Of a stretch of 64,000 nucleotides of DNA, positions 52,970 through 64,000 are shown one piece after another; position 1 is the stretch's first letter; every line of letters starts with the position of its first letter. Both the position numbers and the translations under genes were made by a program. The DNA comes from Lineus longissimus (Eukaryota > Nemertea > Pilidiophora > Heteronemertea > Lineidae): contig NC_088322.1 in the NCBI RefSeq assembly GCF_910592395.1, forward strand, positions 4,647,431 through 4,711,430. The letters are read 5' to 3'. The notes under the pieces were generated by a model, which was not told the origin of the DNA, did no database searches, and was given only the letters and a program-made list of their open reading frames with translations.

Positions 52970-54544
52970 TCACAACGAGTGGGCACAATCTAGTAATCGG
53001 ACGGATATACTCCTGGCCATGACGTTGGCTAGACGCACTCCTGTAACTGCAGCCATCAGCTCGAGCCGGGGAATGCTAACGTTCTTCAGTGGAGCAACTT
53101 TAAACTTTGCAGCTACCATGCTGATCCCAATTTCTCCATCTGTATACTGGTACCTAAGATAGGCTACTGCCCCGTAGGCGAGTCTCGAGGCATCTGTAAA
53201 TGTATGTAGGGCCATCTTCACGATATCTTCAACTGGCCTGTTGCGATAACACCGAGGGATGTGAATCTCGTTCACCCGCTGTAGCTCTCCTATCCACTGG
53301 TCAAGTCTAGTTTGGATATCATCTGGTAGGTCATCGTCCCATCCGATTCCACGTAACCAGCATTCTTGCAGAGCTATCTTGCCCCGGATGACAACAGGGG
53401 CCAAGAATTGGAACGGATCAAAGATGGTTGCATTACGACTCAGAATCTGTCTCTTCGTGGTAATCGTCTGCTCGGTACTGCTTAAGATGAAGGTAAACGT
53501 GTCCGAAGCTGCATCCCATTCAACACCAAGGGTCTTCACACTGGGAAGTACCGACTCTTCCAGATTAACTCCAGATTCTTGCTCCGACTCGTCCAACCCT
53601 TCTAGAAAAGCAAGTCTATTGCTGCACCAACGGCGGATTGTAAAACCAGCTGGTTTCAAAACGGCTTGTAGATCCTGGCGCATACGCCTGGCTTCATCAT
53701 CATCTTCAAGGCTGTCGATTACGTCATCAATGTATATTGCTTTGAGAACAACCTCTGCTGCCTCCGGATACTGCTCTCGCATTGCCTCGGCTTGATGTTT
53801 TGTTACAAACTGCGCCAAAAACGAAGATGCTGCATCACCAAACACCAATCTGGTTGCTTCATAAACTTCAATGGGTGCTGTTGGATCGAGATGCCGCCAC
53901 AACAGCCGGTGAAACTTCCTGTCCTTCTCCGCCATACTGACTTGATTAAACATCTCCTTTATATCTCCGATTAAGGCAACAGACTTCAAGCGAAACTTCA
54001 GCAGGATCTCCAAGATATCTCGTTGCAGCTTCGGACCTGGGAACATCTTCTGGTTCAGACTTATTCCTTCGTAGGCTGCTGCAGCATCATAAACGATGCG
54101 CACCTTCGTAGTTTGCTTATCATCCCGGATCACGGCAAAATGCGGCGGGTACCATCCTGGTTCTTGCGCTTTTTCCGATGATATCTTGGTGATGTATCCT
54201 TTCTCGACAGTCGCCTCAAATGCTTCTTTGTATCTTTTGGCTACTTCCGGTCTCCTCATCAGACTGGCTTCAAGTGATCTAAGTCTTCTTTCAGCCACTA
54301 TTCTGTTATCTTTTAAATCCGGAGGGTCTTCACGCCAAGGAATCCCAACTTCGAACCGGTCTGGTAACTTCCTTATCGAACTCTTAGTTTTCTTAATCAC
54401 CATCTTGTCTTCTGGAGTATGGATGTCCTCATGAACTTTTGCAACTGCTGATCGGTTGACTCGTGTGTGGCATGAAAGCTCATCGTGAAGTTGGTGGTGG
54501 TCTGATGTACATTGATCAAGGGTAGAGGACCAACACACGTCCAA
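52970..54544 (-). pseudogene. BEL/Pao reverse transcriptase and partial RNase H
   Basis: 524 residues. The reverse transcriptase has RIVYDAAAAYEGISLNQ, LIGDIKEMFNQV, VFGDAASSFLAQ and the catalytic YIDDVIDS at about 53725-53750. The Pao-type connection region follows (RNATIFDPFQFLAPVVIRGK), then the first RNase H strands with FTDASRLAYGAVAYL and IPRLELMAAVTG. It stops directly after this, so RNase H is incomplete. Its start overlaps the protease frame by about 150 bp in a different frame, so the polyprotein needs a frameshift or was broken there. Confidence 0.85.
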
Positions 54545-55311
54545 CCAAGCGGTGTTCTCCTTGCGACTGGCTCGCCGGGTTTTCCAATACGCTCCTCAAG
54601 GGCGATACCTAACTCTGGGTAGTCAGATCCTATCAAAACATCAACAGTCTTCCTACCCGATGATGTAGGAAACTCCAAATCAGCAATATGGTCAAACTTA
54701 GTCTTGTGGTGGTTCCAATTCTGTATCGGTAGCTTTCTGCACATGTCACTCATCGTCCAGATCTTCATCTTCCGAACCGTGCTGCCATCTATACTCTCAA
54801 GCTGAACTTCTACTTTCTGGCTGTCCAGTGACACACAGTCAGCAATTGAAGCAATCTTCAAATTCTCCTCAGTTCCACTTATTCCCAGAGCTGTTACGAC
54901 ATCCACTCGAACATAAGACCTGTCAGATCCTTCATCCAATAGGGCATTTATCAGCACTCTCTTTCCTCCTGGACCAACTAACCACACTGGAACCGTCCGC
55001 AGCACAACCTGTATGGGTACATTAGGCTGCAAATCACTGGTACCAAAGGAACTGTTGGCATTATTGGCAGGGTCGGCTTTTGACTTTGGTGACGGTCGGT
55101 CTTCATGAAGATGGAAATGGTGACTTTTACCACAGCCATTGACATTGCATGTGTTCCCGCGGGGGCAGTTTTTACCCATATGATTTCCCGCCAAACATCT
55201 GTAACATAACCTCTTTTCCTTTGCTAGGCTCCATCGCCTTGGCACGGCCGCCGACTTCCAAACAGGACAGTCCAACAATCTGTGTGTGGATTCACAGATG
55301 TAGCATTCCAT
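54397..55311 (-). pseudogene. BEL/Pao nucleocapsid zinc knuckles and aspartic protease
   Basis: 304 residues. Zinc knuckles are CYICESTHRLLDC and CYRCLAGNHMGKNC near the start. An A17-type aspartic protease follows, with INALLDEGSDRSYVR at about residue 127; the usual catalytic DTG/DSG position reads DEGSD, as is common in Pao elements. The C-terminal stretch VLIGSDYPELG also fits the family. Confidence 0.85.
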
Positions 55312-55353
55312 GTTGGCTTTCGCAAGGTTCTTGGCTTCACCTGTAGTGTGGGA

Positions 55354-56496
55354 TCATGCTTTCCATTGCACATAACCCTGTGGCTTTCCACCAGTGGTGC
55401 GACCATCGTTCTTTGAACAGTCTTGCTCCGACGGCTTGGTGACTCCAAATACGGGATCGTTTGCCTCTCGAGCGACACGTTGTAGGAAATTTACAAGTTC
55501 CTGTATCCCTGGATAAACTTTATCCTTTACCACTTTATCTACTGCAAGCTTACGCCATCTGGACTTTAAAAACAGAGGTAGCCTCTCAACAATCTGTACG
55601 ACCCTTGATATCGTGTCGATTTCACCGATACAGTTCATTGCTTGTAAGGTTTCACTACAGCTTGACACCTCATCAGCCAAATCTTGCAGAGCCGTAGAAT
55701 CAGTCCCCTTTATCACTGGACCTTCCGTCACGTGCTTTACACAAGCTTCAGATATCTGGTACTCATTACCGAATCGCTCCTTCAACAACTCCAGGGCTCG
55801 GATATAGCCTTTACGTGGATCCATAATGGCACACGGTTGAATCACAGCTGCAGCTTTACCCTTACAAAACTCAAACAGACAATTCAACTTGGCGCTATCA
55901 TCAACGGGCTGACGCTGAGGAGATTTTGGCTCTCTCCTTGACAACTCTGGTGAAACTTCAACCGCGGCTAGCGAACTCGACTTGGGATGGGGTGAGATGT
56001 CACTCATATTCATCATAGATAAGTGTACTCGGGGGGTGCTTGATGCATCAGGTGACTGCAATGGTGGCCTCTTAGACTCCGACTGCATAACTGGCGATGA
56101 CGTCTTCATGGCCTTCTCCTATGTTCTTTAGGCTCGGTATGCCCGGTCGATAACGGCATTGCCTGTGAAACATGCTGCTCATCATCCTGAGACCGTAACT
56201 TGGCTGGTGGTTGCACTGGCGTGCAGTGCCGCAATTTAGCCGTAAGCATGGCCACCTCCCGTCGGCTCTTCTCTAACTCTGATTGCATCTTGTCCATAAA
56301 ATCTATATAGTCGGTGGCTGTCACTGAGCAGCTGTAGCCCTGAAAACGTAGGTGGCTTTCTCTGCTTGCTGCTTCTTTCCCCAAGATATGGGGACGACAT
56401 CCTTTGCATAGCCCGGGCAGAATCTGCAACGCCATCTTCCGCCATCTCGTCCTCGAACTGATAATCGAATTCTGCCATCTTATAAATTACATTCAC
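55354..56496 (-). pseudogene. BEL/Pao gag, in three frames
   Basis: It begins near 56478 with MAEFDYQFEDEM, shifts to a coiled-coil stretch (DYIDFMDKMQSELEKSRREVAM) in a second frame (56435-56106), then to 56109-55354 with the capsid-like part (LNCLFEFCKGKAAAVIQPC, LKERFGNEYQI, VERLPLFLKSRWRKLA). The last part is the DUF1759-type gag of BEL/Pao elements. Frame changes at about 56350 and 56106 break the gene. Confidence 0.75.
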
Positions 56497-56499
56497 CGA

Positions 56500-57141
56500 G
56501 TATACACGATATGCATGTGATCATAATACTGATTTAACGAACGCCACCTATCGATTTTTTGACAACAGTTTACAGATTACCATACCATCGCACAGTTTGT
56601 GGGAGAGAATCGGGCTGGTGTTCACACTCACTCTAGCAGGATACTCGAAAAGTCAGCCAACAAATCGAACACCACACGAATACACCGCAAAAACTCGGGC
56701 AAAGTTAGTCAGTGTTTTACGAAATTCCACAAATTAATGCGACAGAAGAAGTTCCAAAACAAATGTCAAATCGAACACCACAGCAAGTTTCTGTTCCAAC
56801 GCAGTTTTCAACGATGAATCCTGAATATTGTCACTAAAGTCACACGTTTACAAACAGCCAATCATGCCAATATGCAGAATCAAAATACGGAACATCGAGT
56901 CACCAGCCACACGAATTTCCATCGAAACAAAGTCAAAATGTCAAGAAAATCTCGGCAAAGTCACAAATTCTCGCACAGCCTATAAATAATCCAGCTTTCA
57001 GCTCGAACAGCACCGTCCCATACAAAAATGTACACAGCATGTACACAATACACAGTTCCGACAAATGTCAAGATCCTCGTCACTTTGCGATCATCGATAT
57101 TTTATCAAAAGTCAATTATCCGGTCGATAGAGACCATTTTA
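56500..57141. other. BEL/Pao 5' leader
   Basis: Non-coding leader between the 5' LTR and gag on the minus strand. Just inside the LTR, minus-strand TGGTCTCTATCGACCGG begins with TGG and could be a tRNA primer-binding site, which I cannot match to a named tRNA. Confidence 0.5.
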
Positions 57142-57301
57142 TGTTTCTACGATTCCCTAGGCCCGCTACTTCGGCAACATAACACAAATGAATATCGAAA
57201 ATAACACTTTTATTTCGCAGCAACTTCCAACGATTACAAAACGTTGTCTCTCGTCACAGCCTCCATCATTACAGCCTATTCCAAAATCAATCGCCACAAC
57301 A
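57142..57301 (-). repeat. BEL/Pao 5' LTR, 160 bp
   Basis: It matches 50845-51004 and carries TG...CA ends. Short for this superfamily. Confidence 0.9.
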
Positions 57302-58032
57302 GTGATATTAGACTCTAGCTGACGAAGAATCTAGATTGATATGAAAATTTCTGGACTATTTTCACTATTATGCTGTGATCAAAAGTTTTTAAACTACTTT
57401 GGATAGCTGAAAGTAGTTTGTGAGAAAAAGGGACCTTTTTGGCTAATGAGAGAAAGTGCCAAAGTACACAATGGCACCATAAGACCATCATATAACTCAA
57501 TGATGAAAATTCCAGCATCAATAGTTACGCTCCAGAAACCAATTACAGCCAATTAAGGCTATTTGACCCCTGTTTTGAATAGTTTGTAAATTTTGGTGGT
57601 TCTTTTTCCTGCCTCTTTGTATTAAGTCATTTTCTTTCCTATGATACATCATCACGTCGGCCCTTTGTTATTGTATTGATTACGTCAGGTTAATTTCAGT
57701 TGCATTTTTACGTCATTTTAAGAGTTAATCACCAGGCGTATGTCCTGTTTTCCTGTTGCTTAGGAATACGTACTCTCAAGATTATGAGTATGATTTGCTT
57801 CTCTCTGATTTATGTCTTTCATTCGATAATATTCATTTGTAAGACTACGTATTTCATTTGTCTTATCTTTGCCTTCTGCCTTTTGCAGAACGTGTGTACT
57901 TGCAACTGTTCTATTGTGAATGTGATTTCGTCATCGAATATAAACCAACCCATGCGACCTTGAAAAGTATGTCAAATCAAAAACCCGGATATTATGTAAT
58001 GTAGTCTCATAAGCAATGTCCACAGTAAAAAT

Positions 58033-58790
58033 GTCATGATTTCAGCGAGCAGAGTACATGAGATAAAGCAAAATGTAGTGCAGTCGTATGTAAATCCAGT
58101 TCAAGATGGCAGAATACGCAATGTCAGGCAATTTGTACTCCCTGCTAATATGTCTGTCCGCTTTCATAAATCTACCATTCCGAGTGCCATCAAAGTTTGG
58201 GAAACTGTACCCACGCACATCAAACAAAGTTACACGCGTAATTCTTTTAAATTCAAACTCAGAACCTCTTTGAGAGGCAAAGCAGACGTATGTACTACAA
58301 AAAGACTGGACTTATCTCGCTCCAAGGAAATAAACCTCAATAAGGTCAAATGTGACCTCCTTTTCAAACATCATTTTTTTACTCATAATTTTGATATTGA
58401 TCCATCATGTGCCTGTGGTTACAGATCCCAAACAACAAAACACCTCTTCTTACAGTGCCCTCTTGCTCAAAACATCAGAGCTGACCTTCTTCAGGACCTT
58501 GGACAACTGCCTTCCTTTAATCATGTATTTTTCACTTTAAACCTAAACCAAAAGCTTGTCATTTTACTTCACGGGCACCAAGCGTTCCCATGTATAATCA
58601 ATCAAAAGATTGTTTCTTGCGCAGCCAAATTTACTGAGGAACTGCTTGGTGTCACTTACACTTTTTTGTGATTGTTATTGCTGTTACATACCTAGTGTGT
58701 TTTGGTTTTTTGTTTTGTTTTTTCCCCTGCATTTTCTTCCTTTCTTTTTCATATTGCCTTGTGGCTAAAATATAGAACAAGCCTATAGGC
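58033..58790 (+). mobile_element. 3' fragment of a non-LTR retrotransposon
   Basis: The frame 58036-58671 (211 residues) has the C-terminal region after reverse transcriptase: STIPSAIKVWETVPTHIKQ, then a CACGYRSQTTKHLFLQCPL motif (C-C-H-C type zinc knuckle) common at the ends of such proteins. The reverse transcriptase and endonuclease parts are absent, as expected for 5' truncation. A T-rich 3' tail follows to about 58790. Confidence 0.65.
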
Positions 58791-58869
58791 GAATATGGGT
58801 CGTCGCGTTGATGCCAGAACGTCCCCAAAGTTTGGAAATGTTGTTCTTAATTCCTCCGGGTTGGGGTAC

Positions 58870-60056
58870 CTATGGCTTGATCAAATGAATATTAATGTGG
58901 ATAACTGGAAAATATTATACTCTAATGCCCAGTAAACGATTAGAGATATTTGTCAACATGAAATTTTTGGTGAAATCGCAACAAATAAAAAACTCGATGT
59001 ATAGTAATCTTATGTTTTCATTTGAACTTCAAACATATTTAAATGATATTAAATCAGTGAAACACAGGGCTTGTATCACAAAATTAATGCTGGAAGCCCA
59101 TTGTCTAAGAATCAAAACTGGGAGACACTGTAGTCTAAGAAAGTGTGAGGTTTGCAAGTCAGGGGAGGTTGAGGATGATTTTCACTTCCTTGCGGTGTGC
59201 CCTAAATATGCGTCAAAACAGCAAAACTCATTGCAGTTGTAATAGAAGTGATCTCCATTTTCTGTCTCTGTCGGATCTGACTACAATTTTTCTGAAAAAT
59301 CCTTCACCTCCCTCTGCTGCGATTATCAACGAGTTCTTTAAACTGCGTAACTCTATATTGTCCTGATTTCCATTATTATGTTTTTGTCTTTAAATATTTG
59401 TGATCTTATTTTGTATACCCTGTAACTTTACATTGTAAATTTTTTAATTATTTTATGTAACCGTTGGCCCCTAGTGGGCGTTTTATAGTCTGGGCTCCTG
59501 ACCTCACTCTCGCTGTCGTAGGTCAGGCAATAACGAAAATCTATAAATAGAACAATAGCTTAAACCACCATTTCCACAAAAATTCTCATGCCTAATTTTT
59601 TTTAATATTATAAACAACCTATCCTGCAAAAACCAACGCAATCGGTCAAGGTTTAGCGTCCCAAATCGTACTTTTGCAAAAATGACAATATCGCTAAAAG
59701 TGACGTCATTATATGGGGAAACCCCTTTGTCTGAAAACATAAAATAACCGTAATCGCGCATTTTAAGAGTAATTCCGGTATTTCTACAGTGTAGAATGAT
59801 GTGTTCAATAATAGTGCATAATCCTAGGACAGATACAGCGCTCAATTGGACCGTAAAACGATAATTGGCTCGGGAAATTACAACAATGGCTGAATCTAAA
59901 AATAACACTCCTCTTTTCTGCCGTGTTATTTGTAGACGGTTGTTGTTACCTGACCCGTTCCTAAACCCTACCAAAAGCCCGGAGATCGAGGTCAGAGAAC
60001 CAGACTATTTAGCGTTTTAGAGTAATAAAGAATTTGAATTTGAATTTGAATTTTTC
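58870..60056 (+). mobile_element. 3' fragment of a second non-LTR retrotransposon
   Basis: The frame 58895-59242 carries HRACITKLMLEAHCLRIKTGRH, then KCEVCKSGEVEDDFHFLAVCP, the terminal zinc-knuckle region of a different non-LTR family. A one-base change near 59200 moves the reading to a second frame ending at 59366. The 3' UTR runs on and finishes in AATAAAG followed by tandem TTTGAA units at 60031-60056, a typical 3' terminus. The 522-bp element at 59486-60007 sits within its 3' UTR. Confidence 0.65.
59486..60007. mobile_element. 522-bp inverted-repeat element
   Basis: The ends TAGTCTGGGCTCCTGACCTC and its imperfect inverse GAGGTCAGAGAACCAGACTA lie between TTTA duplications (59482-59485 and 60008-60011). 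No transposase is encoded. It interrupts the 3' UTR of the retrotransposon fragment, so it is the younger insertion. Confidence 0.75.
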
Positions 60057-62029
60057 CACCGCTGTACCTTATTATCATAATTATGCCCACGTGATTAGCT
60101 GCTCGGTATTGACGAGCAAGTGACAGTCCTCATTTGCATGTACATTAATGTCATTATTATGGCTGACGCGATCCTGTAAAGTTGTGCGTAATTTCTAATT
60201 TCTCGGCAAATACTTGATTGATTTCGTTGAAATTTGAGAGTATTACAGATTAGATTACTGCTTACATTGGGTCTTCGTAGTTTCTTCATACATCATCGAT
60301 AAAGACACGTAGCTTTGTGAAGAAACTCACCATACTGCTCGCTGGCCAGCACAACATTCCTGCATGCTACGTATACACGCTCATCAATTTTGAGCTCCCA
60401 ATTAATAATTTTATTCATTTCGCATTTTACATGAGACGAAGGACTTAATGAACAAGATAACGAACTTTAATGAAAACTTAAGTTTTATTACAATAGGACA
60501 AATACTGGCAACGCAATTTGCATTTCAATTCAACAACTGCCGAGCATCCTAGGGCTAAAACTATCTTCATTCATAGTCAATCTCGCCATTTAGCTAAACG
60601 GACCTGAAACAAATCGATTCAGCGTCTACACTTTTATTCCGATTTGTCTCAAAATTGGTGACAAAGAGGCTGAATGTACTGCAAACAATTCCTCGGAACC
60701 AAATTTTAAAAAAAATGATTTTAAAGATATTTTTTAGTGTAAAATGCCCGTTGCTAGGCATGGTTGCTAGGCACATGCTGCCACAAACATAATGACAGAA
60801 CCTGACAATAAGGGTCTGCTCTCGCGACGACCAATATATGTCTGTACCAAACTGTACAGCCAGGGCTGCTAATGTCCCCTCGGGGACCTTAGCCCTGGCT
60901 AAATTCATCTTTGTATATTAAATATTTTTGTTGTCATAATAAAAATACAATTGAAAATGGCACCAAAGAAAATTACCGGTACCAACTAAGTACAGCATTT
61001 TGGTTATAAAGTCGACTGAATTGCAGGGTTATTGAAGAGTGTACATGTCACATGGAAATTGGTTGACATCTGTTTAACAGTTTAGCAGTACTAGGACTTT
61101 GTTGGATTTTCAAGATGGCCACCTGGTGGCCATATTCGTCACAGGATTTGACTGAACATTAGGGGTATTGATAAGAGTACATAGATATATAATCTCATGA
61201 AGTTTGGTTGCAATCCGACTTTGTTTAATTTTCAAGATGGCCGCCTGGCGGCCATATTTGAAGTCCGAGCGGGACAATTTTTTGGGGTAGAACAGAGGGT
61301 CCCTAGATACATGTCCTCACAAGTTTAGAACCTTCTAGCTCAAATAGAAACGAAACGTGCCACCTATCGGTGACTTTGGTGCCAAGTGGTTGAGATTGCC
61401 TTTTATCAACACTCGCCAGTGCGTGCTGTGCGTTATGGTAACTATGAGTGCATCTCACAGGCTTTATTCCGATTACGGCGTAGTCAATCATAATTGATCG
61501 GGCTAACTAAAGGATTACATTAACAGCCATGTATGCATGGAGAATGTACAATTTACTCTAGGTTTCCAAGACATGTGAAAGTTTTCAGGGCCACCCAGAC
61601 CCTATAGAGTTAGTTGAAATACATACCTAAATTTGACACAGAAAATTTTAGCAAATTCTTGGAAGAGGTCAACAAATGAATTTTCATTCATTTCTCCTGG
61701 GTCAAGGCTGAGAGCATTCGCTAAGAGAGATATGAGAGAATCAAGGAAGTCATCCACCCGCTGTATGGCACGCATGACATTCAGCCTGAAAAAAAGATTT
61801 GCAACTATAAAACTCAGCACCGAGTGATTATTTTCATATACAGTATAAATGAGGATAAAGGTAACTAGAGCCTAGACATTGTCATTGATTATGAGCTATC
61901 ACTGAGATACCCCCACTTGCTCAGCTGCATCTATGACTTGGCATATCGACTATATATGCAAAAATAAAAGTAACAGCAAACTGCTAAATAGCACAACCAA
62001 TTCAATTACATGCAAAAAACTAAGATAGT
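60057..62029. other. Host sequence, no gene seen
   Basis: A hairpin lies at 60858-60900: AGCCAGGGCT pairs with AGCCCTGGCT and GTCCCC with GGGGAC. The block AAGATGGCC[AG]CCTGG[TC]GGCCATATT occurs twice, at about 61112 and 61236. No coding signal. Confidence 0.4.
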
Positions 62030-62880
62030 ATATAGGTCAAACCAAAGTCGGTATGACATGTGATATATCGTTGCTTGAAGTACCTACCATAAAAAATATT
62101 AAACGAAAACAAGTCACTAATAAGCGAGATATTGCACTTTATACCTTTTCTAGTTTTGGCCTCCTGGTGGCCAAGTGGAGAATAAGATCGGATCGAAATT
62201 CAATGTCCGAGGTTACAGGACGTAGGGAGTCATGTTTACCAAATTAAAAGTTCATAGCTTTAGCGGTAAAGAAACGTGCCATAGTTACACTCTAACAGCC
62301 AATTTACATCATTCGACCTATGTGACCTTGAAAGTCAGGTAAAATCAAAAACCCGTAGGATATGTGATGTATCCTTGCAAGGGAAACCTACCATAAAAAT
62401 TTTATCGAAAAACGAGTCACTCATAAGAGAGATATCACACTTTTTAGGTTCCAACTTCTAGCCCCCTGGTGGCCAAGGCAAAAATTAGATCGAACTGAAA
62501 TTCCGTGTCAAGAGGTGACATGACATAGGGAGTCATGGGTACCACATTTCAAGTTCATAGCTTTAGTGATTAAGAAACGTGCCATAGTTACAATAAAATG
62601 CCAACTTACACCATTTGACCTTTGTGACTTTGAAAATAACTTCAAATCGAAAACCTGTACGATATGTGATGTATCCTTGGTAGAAGTGCCTACCAAAAAT
62701 ATCATCGAAAAAAAGTCGCTAATTAGCGAGATATTGCATGTTTTACCTTTATTAGTTTTAGCCCCCTGGTGGCCAAGTCCAGAATCAGATTAGAATGAAA
62801 TTCAGTGTCAGTGGTTATATAATGTAAGGAGTAATGTGTACCGAATTTCAAGTTCATAGCTTTAGCATAAGGTGAATGTT
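62030..62880. repeat. Dispersed host repeat, three tandem units
   Basis: Three units of about 285 bp, each with GGCCCCCTGGTGGCCAAG or a variant, TACCTACCATAAAAAT, GCGAGATATTGCA and a TGACCT..TGTGACCTTGA block. Confidence 0.75.
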
Positions 62881-64000
62881 AAATGGCAAAATATGCTTTT
62901 CAAGATGGCCGCTTTCCAAATCAAAAGAAAAAAATGTAGTATAGCGAAAAAAGAAAAAGAATTTCTTTTGAGTTAAAAAAGAGCGGGAAATTCAAATCAA
63001 GATAAATCTAGGTCAACACAGATTTTTTGCTTCGTAACGCCATACAACTGGTAGTATCAATCAAAACTATTCCAATTTTATATCGAAACCTACTTGCATA
63101 CAGACTTCCTCAAATTTATTTCAAGCCTCTATCTATTAGAATAAAGCGACAAAAAATGTCTTTGTTATTTACGCCTTTTGCCCCCTGGCGAGAATTTAAG
63201 TCGAATTAGCTAAATTTTCTGTCAGCAGCATATCAATGGGCTGTTCTTCCTGTTGGCCAGATTTGAAGTGCCTAGGTCTTACAGTGTTCTCCACAGGATC
63301 TGATTTATAAGGGGCGGATTTTGGCCCGAATTACTGACCATGGAGGCACCGGAAGGGTGCCTGAGTCTTGGCCCTCCCCCAGAAAAATTTTGAAATCTAG
63401 AGGCTACGAGATGCGATTTCAGCTATTTAGTTGGCATGAAATTCATAGAAATTGAGCCCATATATTCCGCTGAAAAATTTCCAAAGTTGTGTCGGGACGG
63501 AACTTGAGCATAATGATTCTCAGCTGAGTGAAGTGGTACCGTAAGCGCATGTTAATATCAGAGATGTCAAATCTCCGCCGATCGGAAAGTTGGGTCCTGA
63601 CATTCCTGCAGAAATGCAATAAAAATCACAGGGGGGTGGGTTAGATTTGGATCCTTCTTGGGAGCTTCCTACCTGCATTCCATTCTAAGCCCGATCGCCT
63701 GCCAGAAACAATTCCCGCCAACGATACCGCTTCACGACCCGGCCGCATGTCGCACTAGAAAATCAATACTGGTAATTTATGCGTAGCTCTGGCAATACAT
63801 GCCCGCACTTCGGTTGATCAAAGGACATTAAATCCCAGATGGAGGCCAGCGACCAGGGTACATTCATGAATTAGCCGGGTGAATGAGCAACTATCGTATT
63901 CATGACCAATATTTGATAGTACTCTGCTGATTGGTCAGAAATCCTGACGTCATCCACTTCGGAGCAGTTCGGTAGATTTCACCGTGATTCGTATGCCAAT
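62881..64000. other. Host sequence to window end
   Basis: 63045-63225 belongs to the second dispersed repeat family (partner at 32930-33125). 63280-63330 resembles 25683-25730 in having CAGTGTTCTCC followed by a GGGGCGG block, possibly a transposon end whose other end is outside the window. No gene seen. Confidence 0.4.

Larger units (their letters stand above)
50845..57301 (-). mobile_element. BEL/Pao LTR retrotransposon, integrase region lost
   Basis: A 6,457-bp element with identical-looking 160-bp LTRs and near-identical 5-bp flanks (GTGAC and GTGAT). A purine-rich tract (GAGGGGGAGAATA on the minus strand) touches the 3' LTR at 51005-51017. Gag, a retropepsin-like protease and reverse transcriptase are recognisable on the minus strand, but pol ends inside RNase H at 52970. 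The next 1.95 kb has no integrase signal. The gag region shifts frame twice. The near-identity of the LTRs suggests the insertion is young or the deletion derivative was mobilised in trans. Confidence 0.88.

Noticed and set aside
52773-54434. Several plus-strand frames of 60-138 codons
   Set aside because: They lie opposite the BEL/Pao pol gene and are shadows of it.

Overview
The window reads as nuclear DNA of a marine invertebrate animal, possibly an echinoderm, hemichordate or other early-branching deuterostome; that placement is a guess from the mix of elements, since I see no host gene that fixes the taxon. Almost everything recognisable is a mobile element set in repeat-rich, mostly AT-rich DNA. 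No rRNA, tRNA, CRISPR array or convincing host protein-coding gene was found.

Positions 1037-18655 hold a 17.6 kb Maverick/Polinton, a virus-like DNA transposon. It has 6-bp target duplications (GACCCG), AG...CT ends and terminal inverted repeats of about 0.85-0.88 kb that each carry a complete gene. Rightward genes encode the major capsid protein, packaging ATPase, several small membrane or virion-like proteins and a penton-like minor capsid protein. Leftward genes encode an integrase, a conserved protein of unknown role, protein-primed DNA polymerase B, an HNH endonuclease remnant and a paralogue of the terminal-repeat gene. The element looks inactive: capsid, integrase and polymerase genes carry frameshifts, the HNH gene carries stop codons, and one gene is split by a 945-bp transposon. 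Two kinds of start-proximal motif and a recurring hairpin at converging gene ends give it a visible regulatory layout.

From 18662 to about 43230 the host DNA is dominated by a dispersed repeat family built on GGCCCCCTGGTGGCCA and TGACCTCTGTGACCTTGA. It contains a 5'-truncated CR1-like retrotransposon (26400-29105, minus), a Mutator-like element with a FLYWCH/MULE transposase split by one intron (33845-37432), a terminal-inverted-repeat transposon (37994-38841), several piggyBac-type deletion derivatives, and a 1.75 kb inverted duplication (29929-31680 and 40671-42454).

From 43235 to 50487 lies a decayed DIRS-type tyrosine-recombinase retrotransposon (minus strand), followed at 50845-57301 by a BEL/Pao LTR retrotransposon with 160-bp LTRs and no visible integrase. 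The remainder has 3' fragments of two non-LTR retrotransposons, a 522-bp inverted-repeat element, and more copies of the host repeat. Many insertions are nested in older repeats, so their order in time can partly be read from the sequence.
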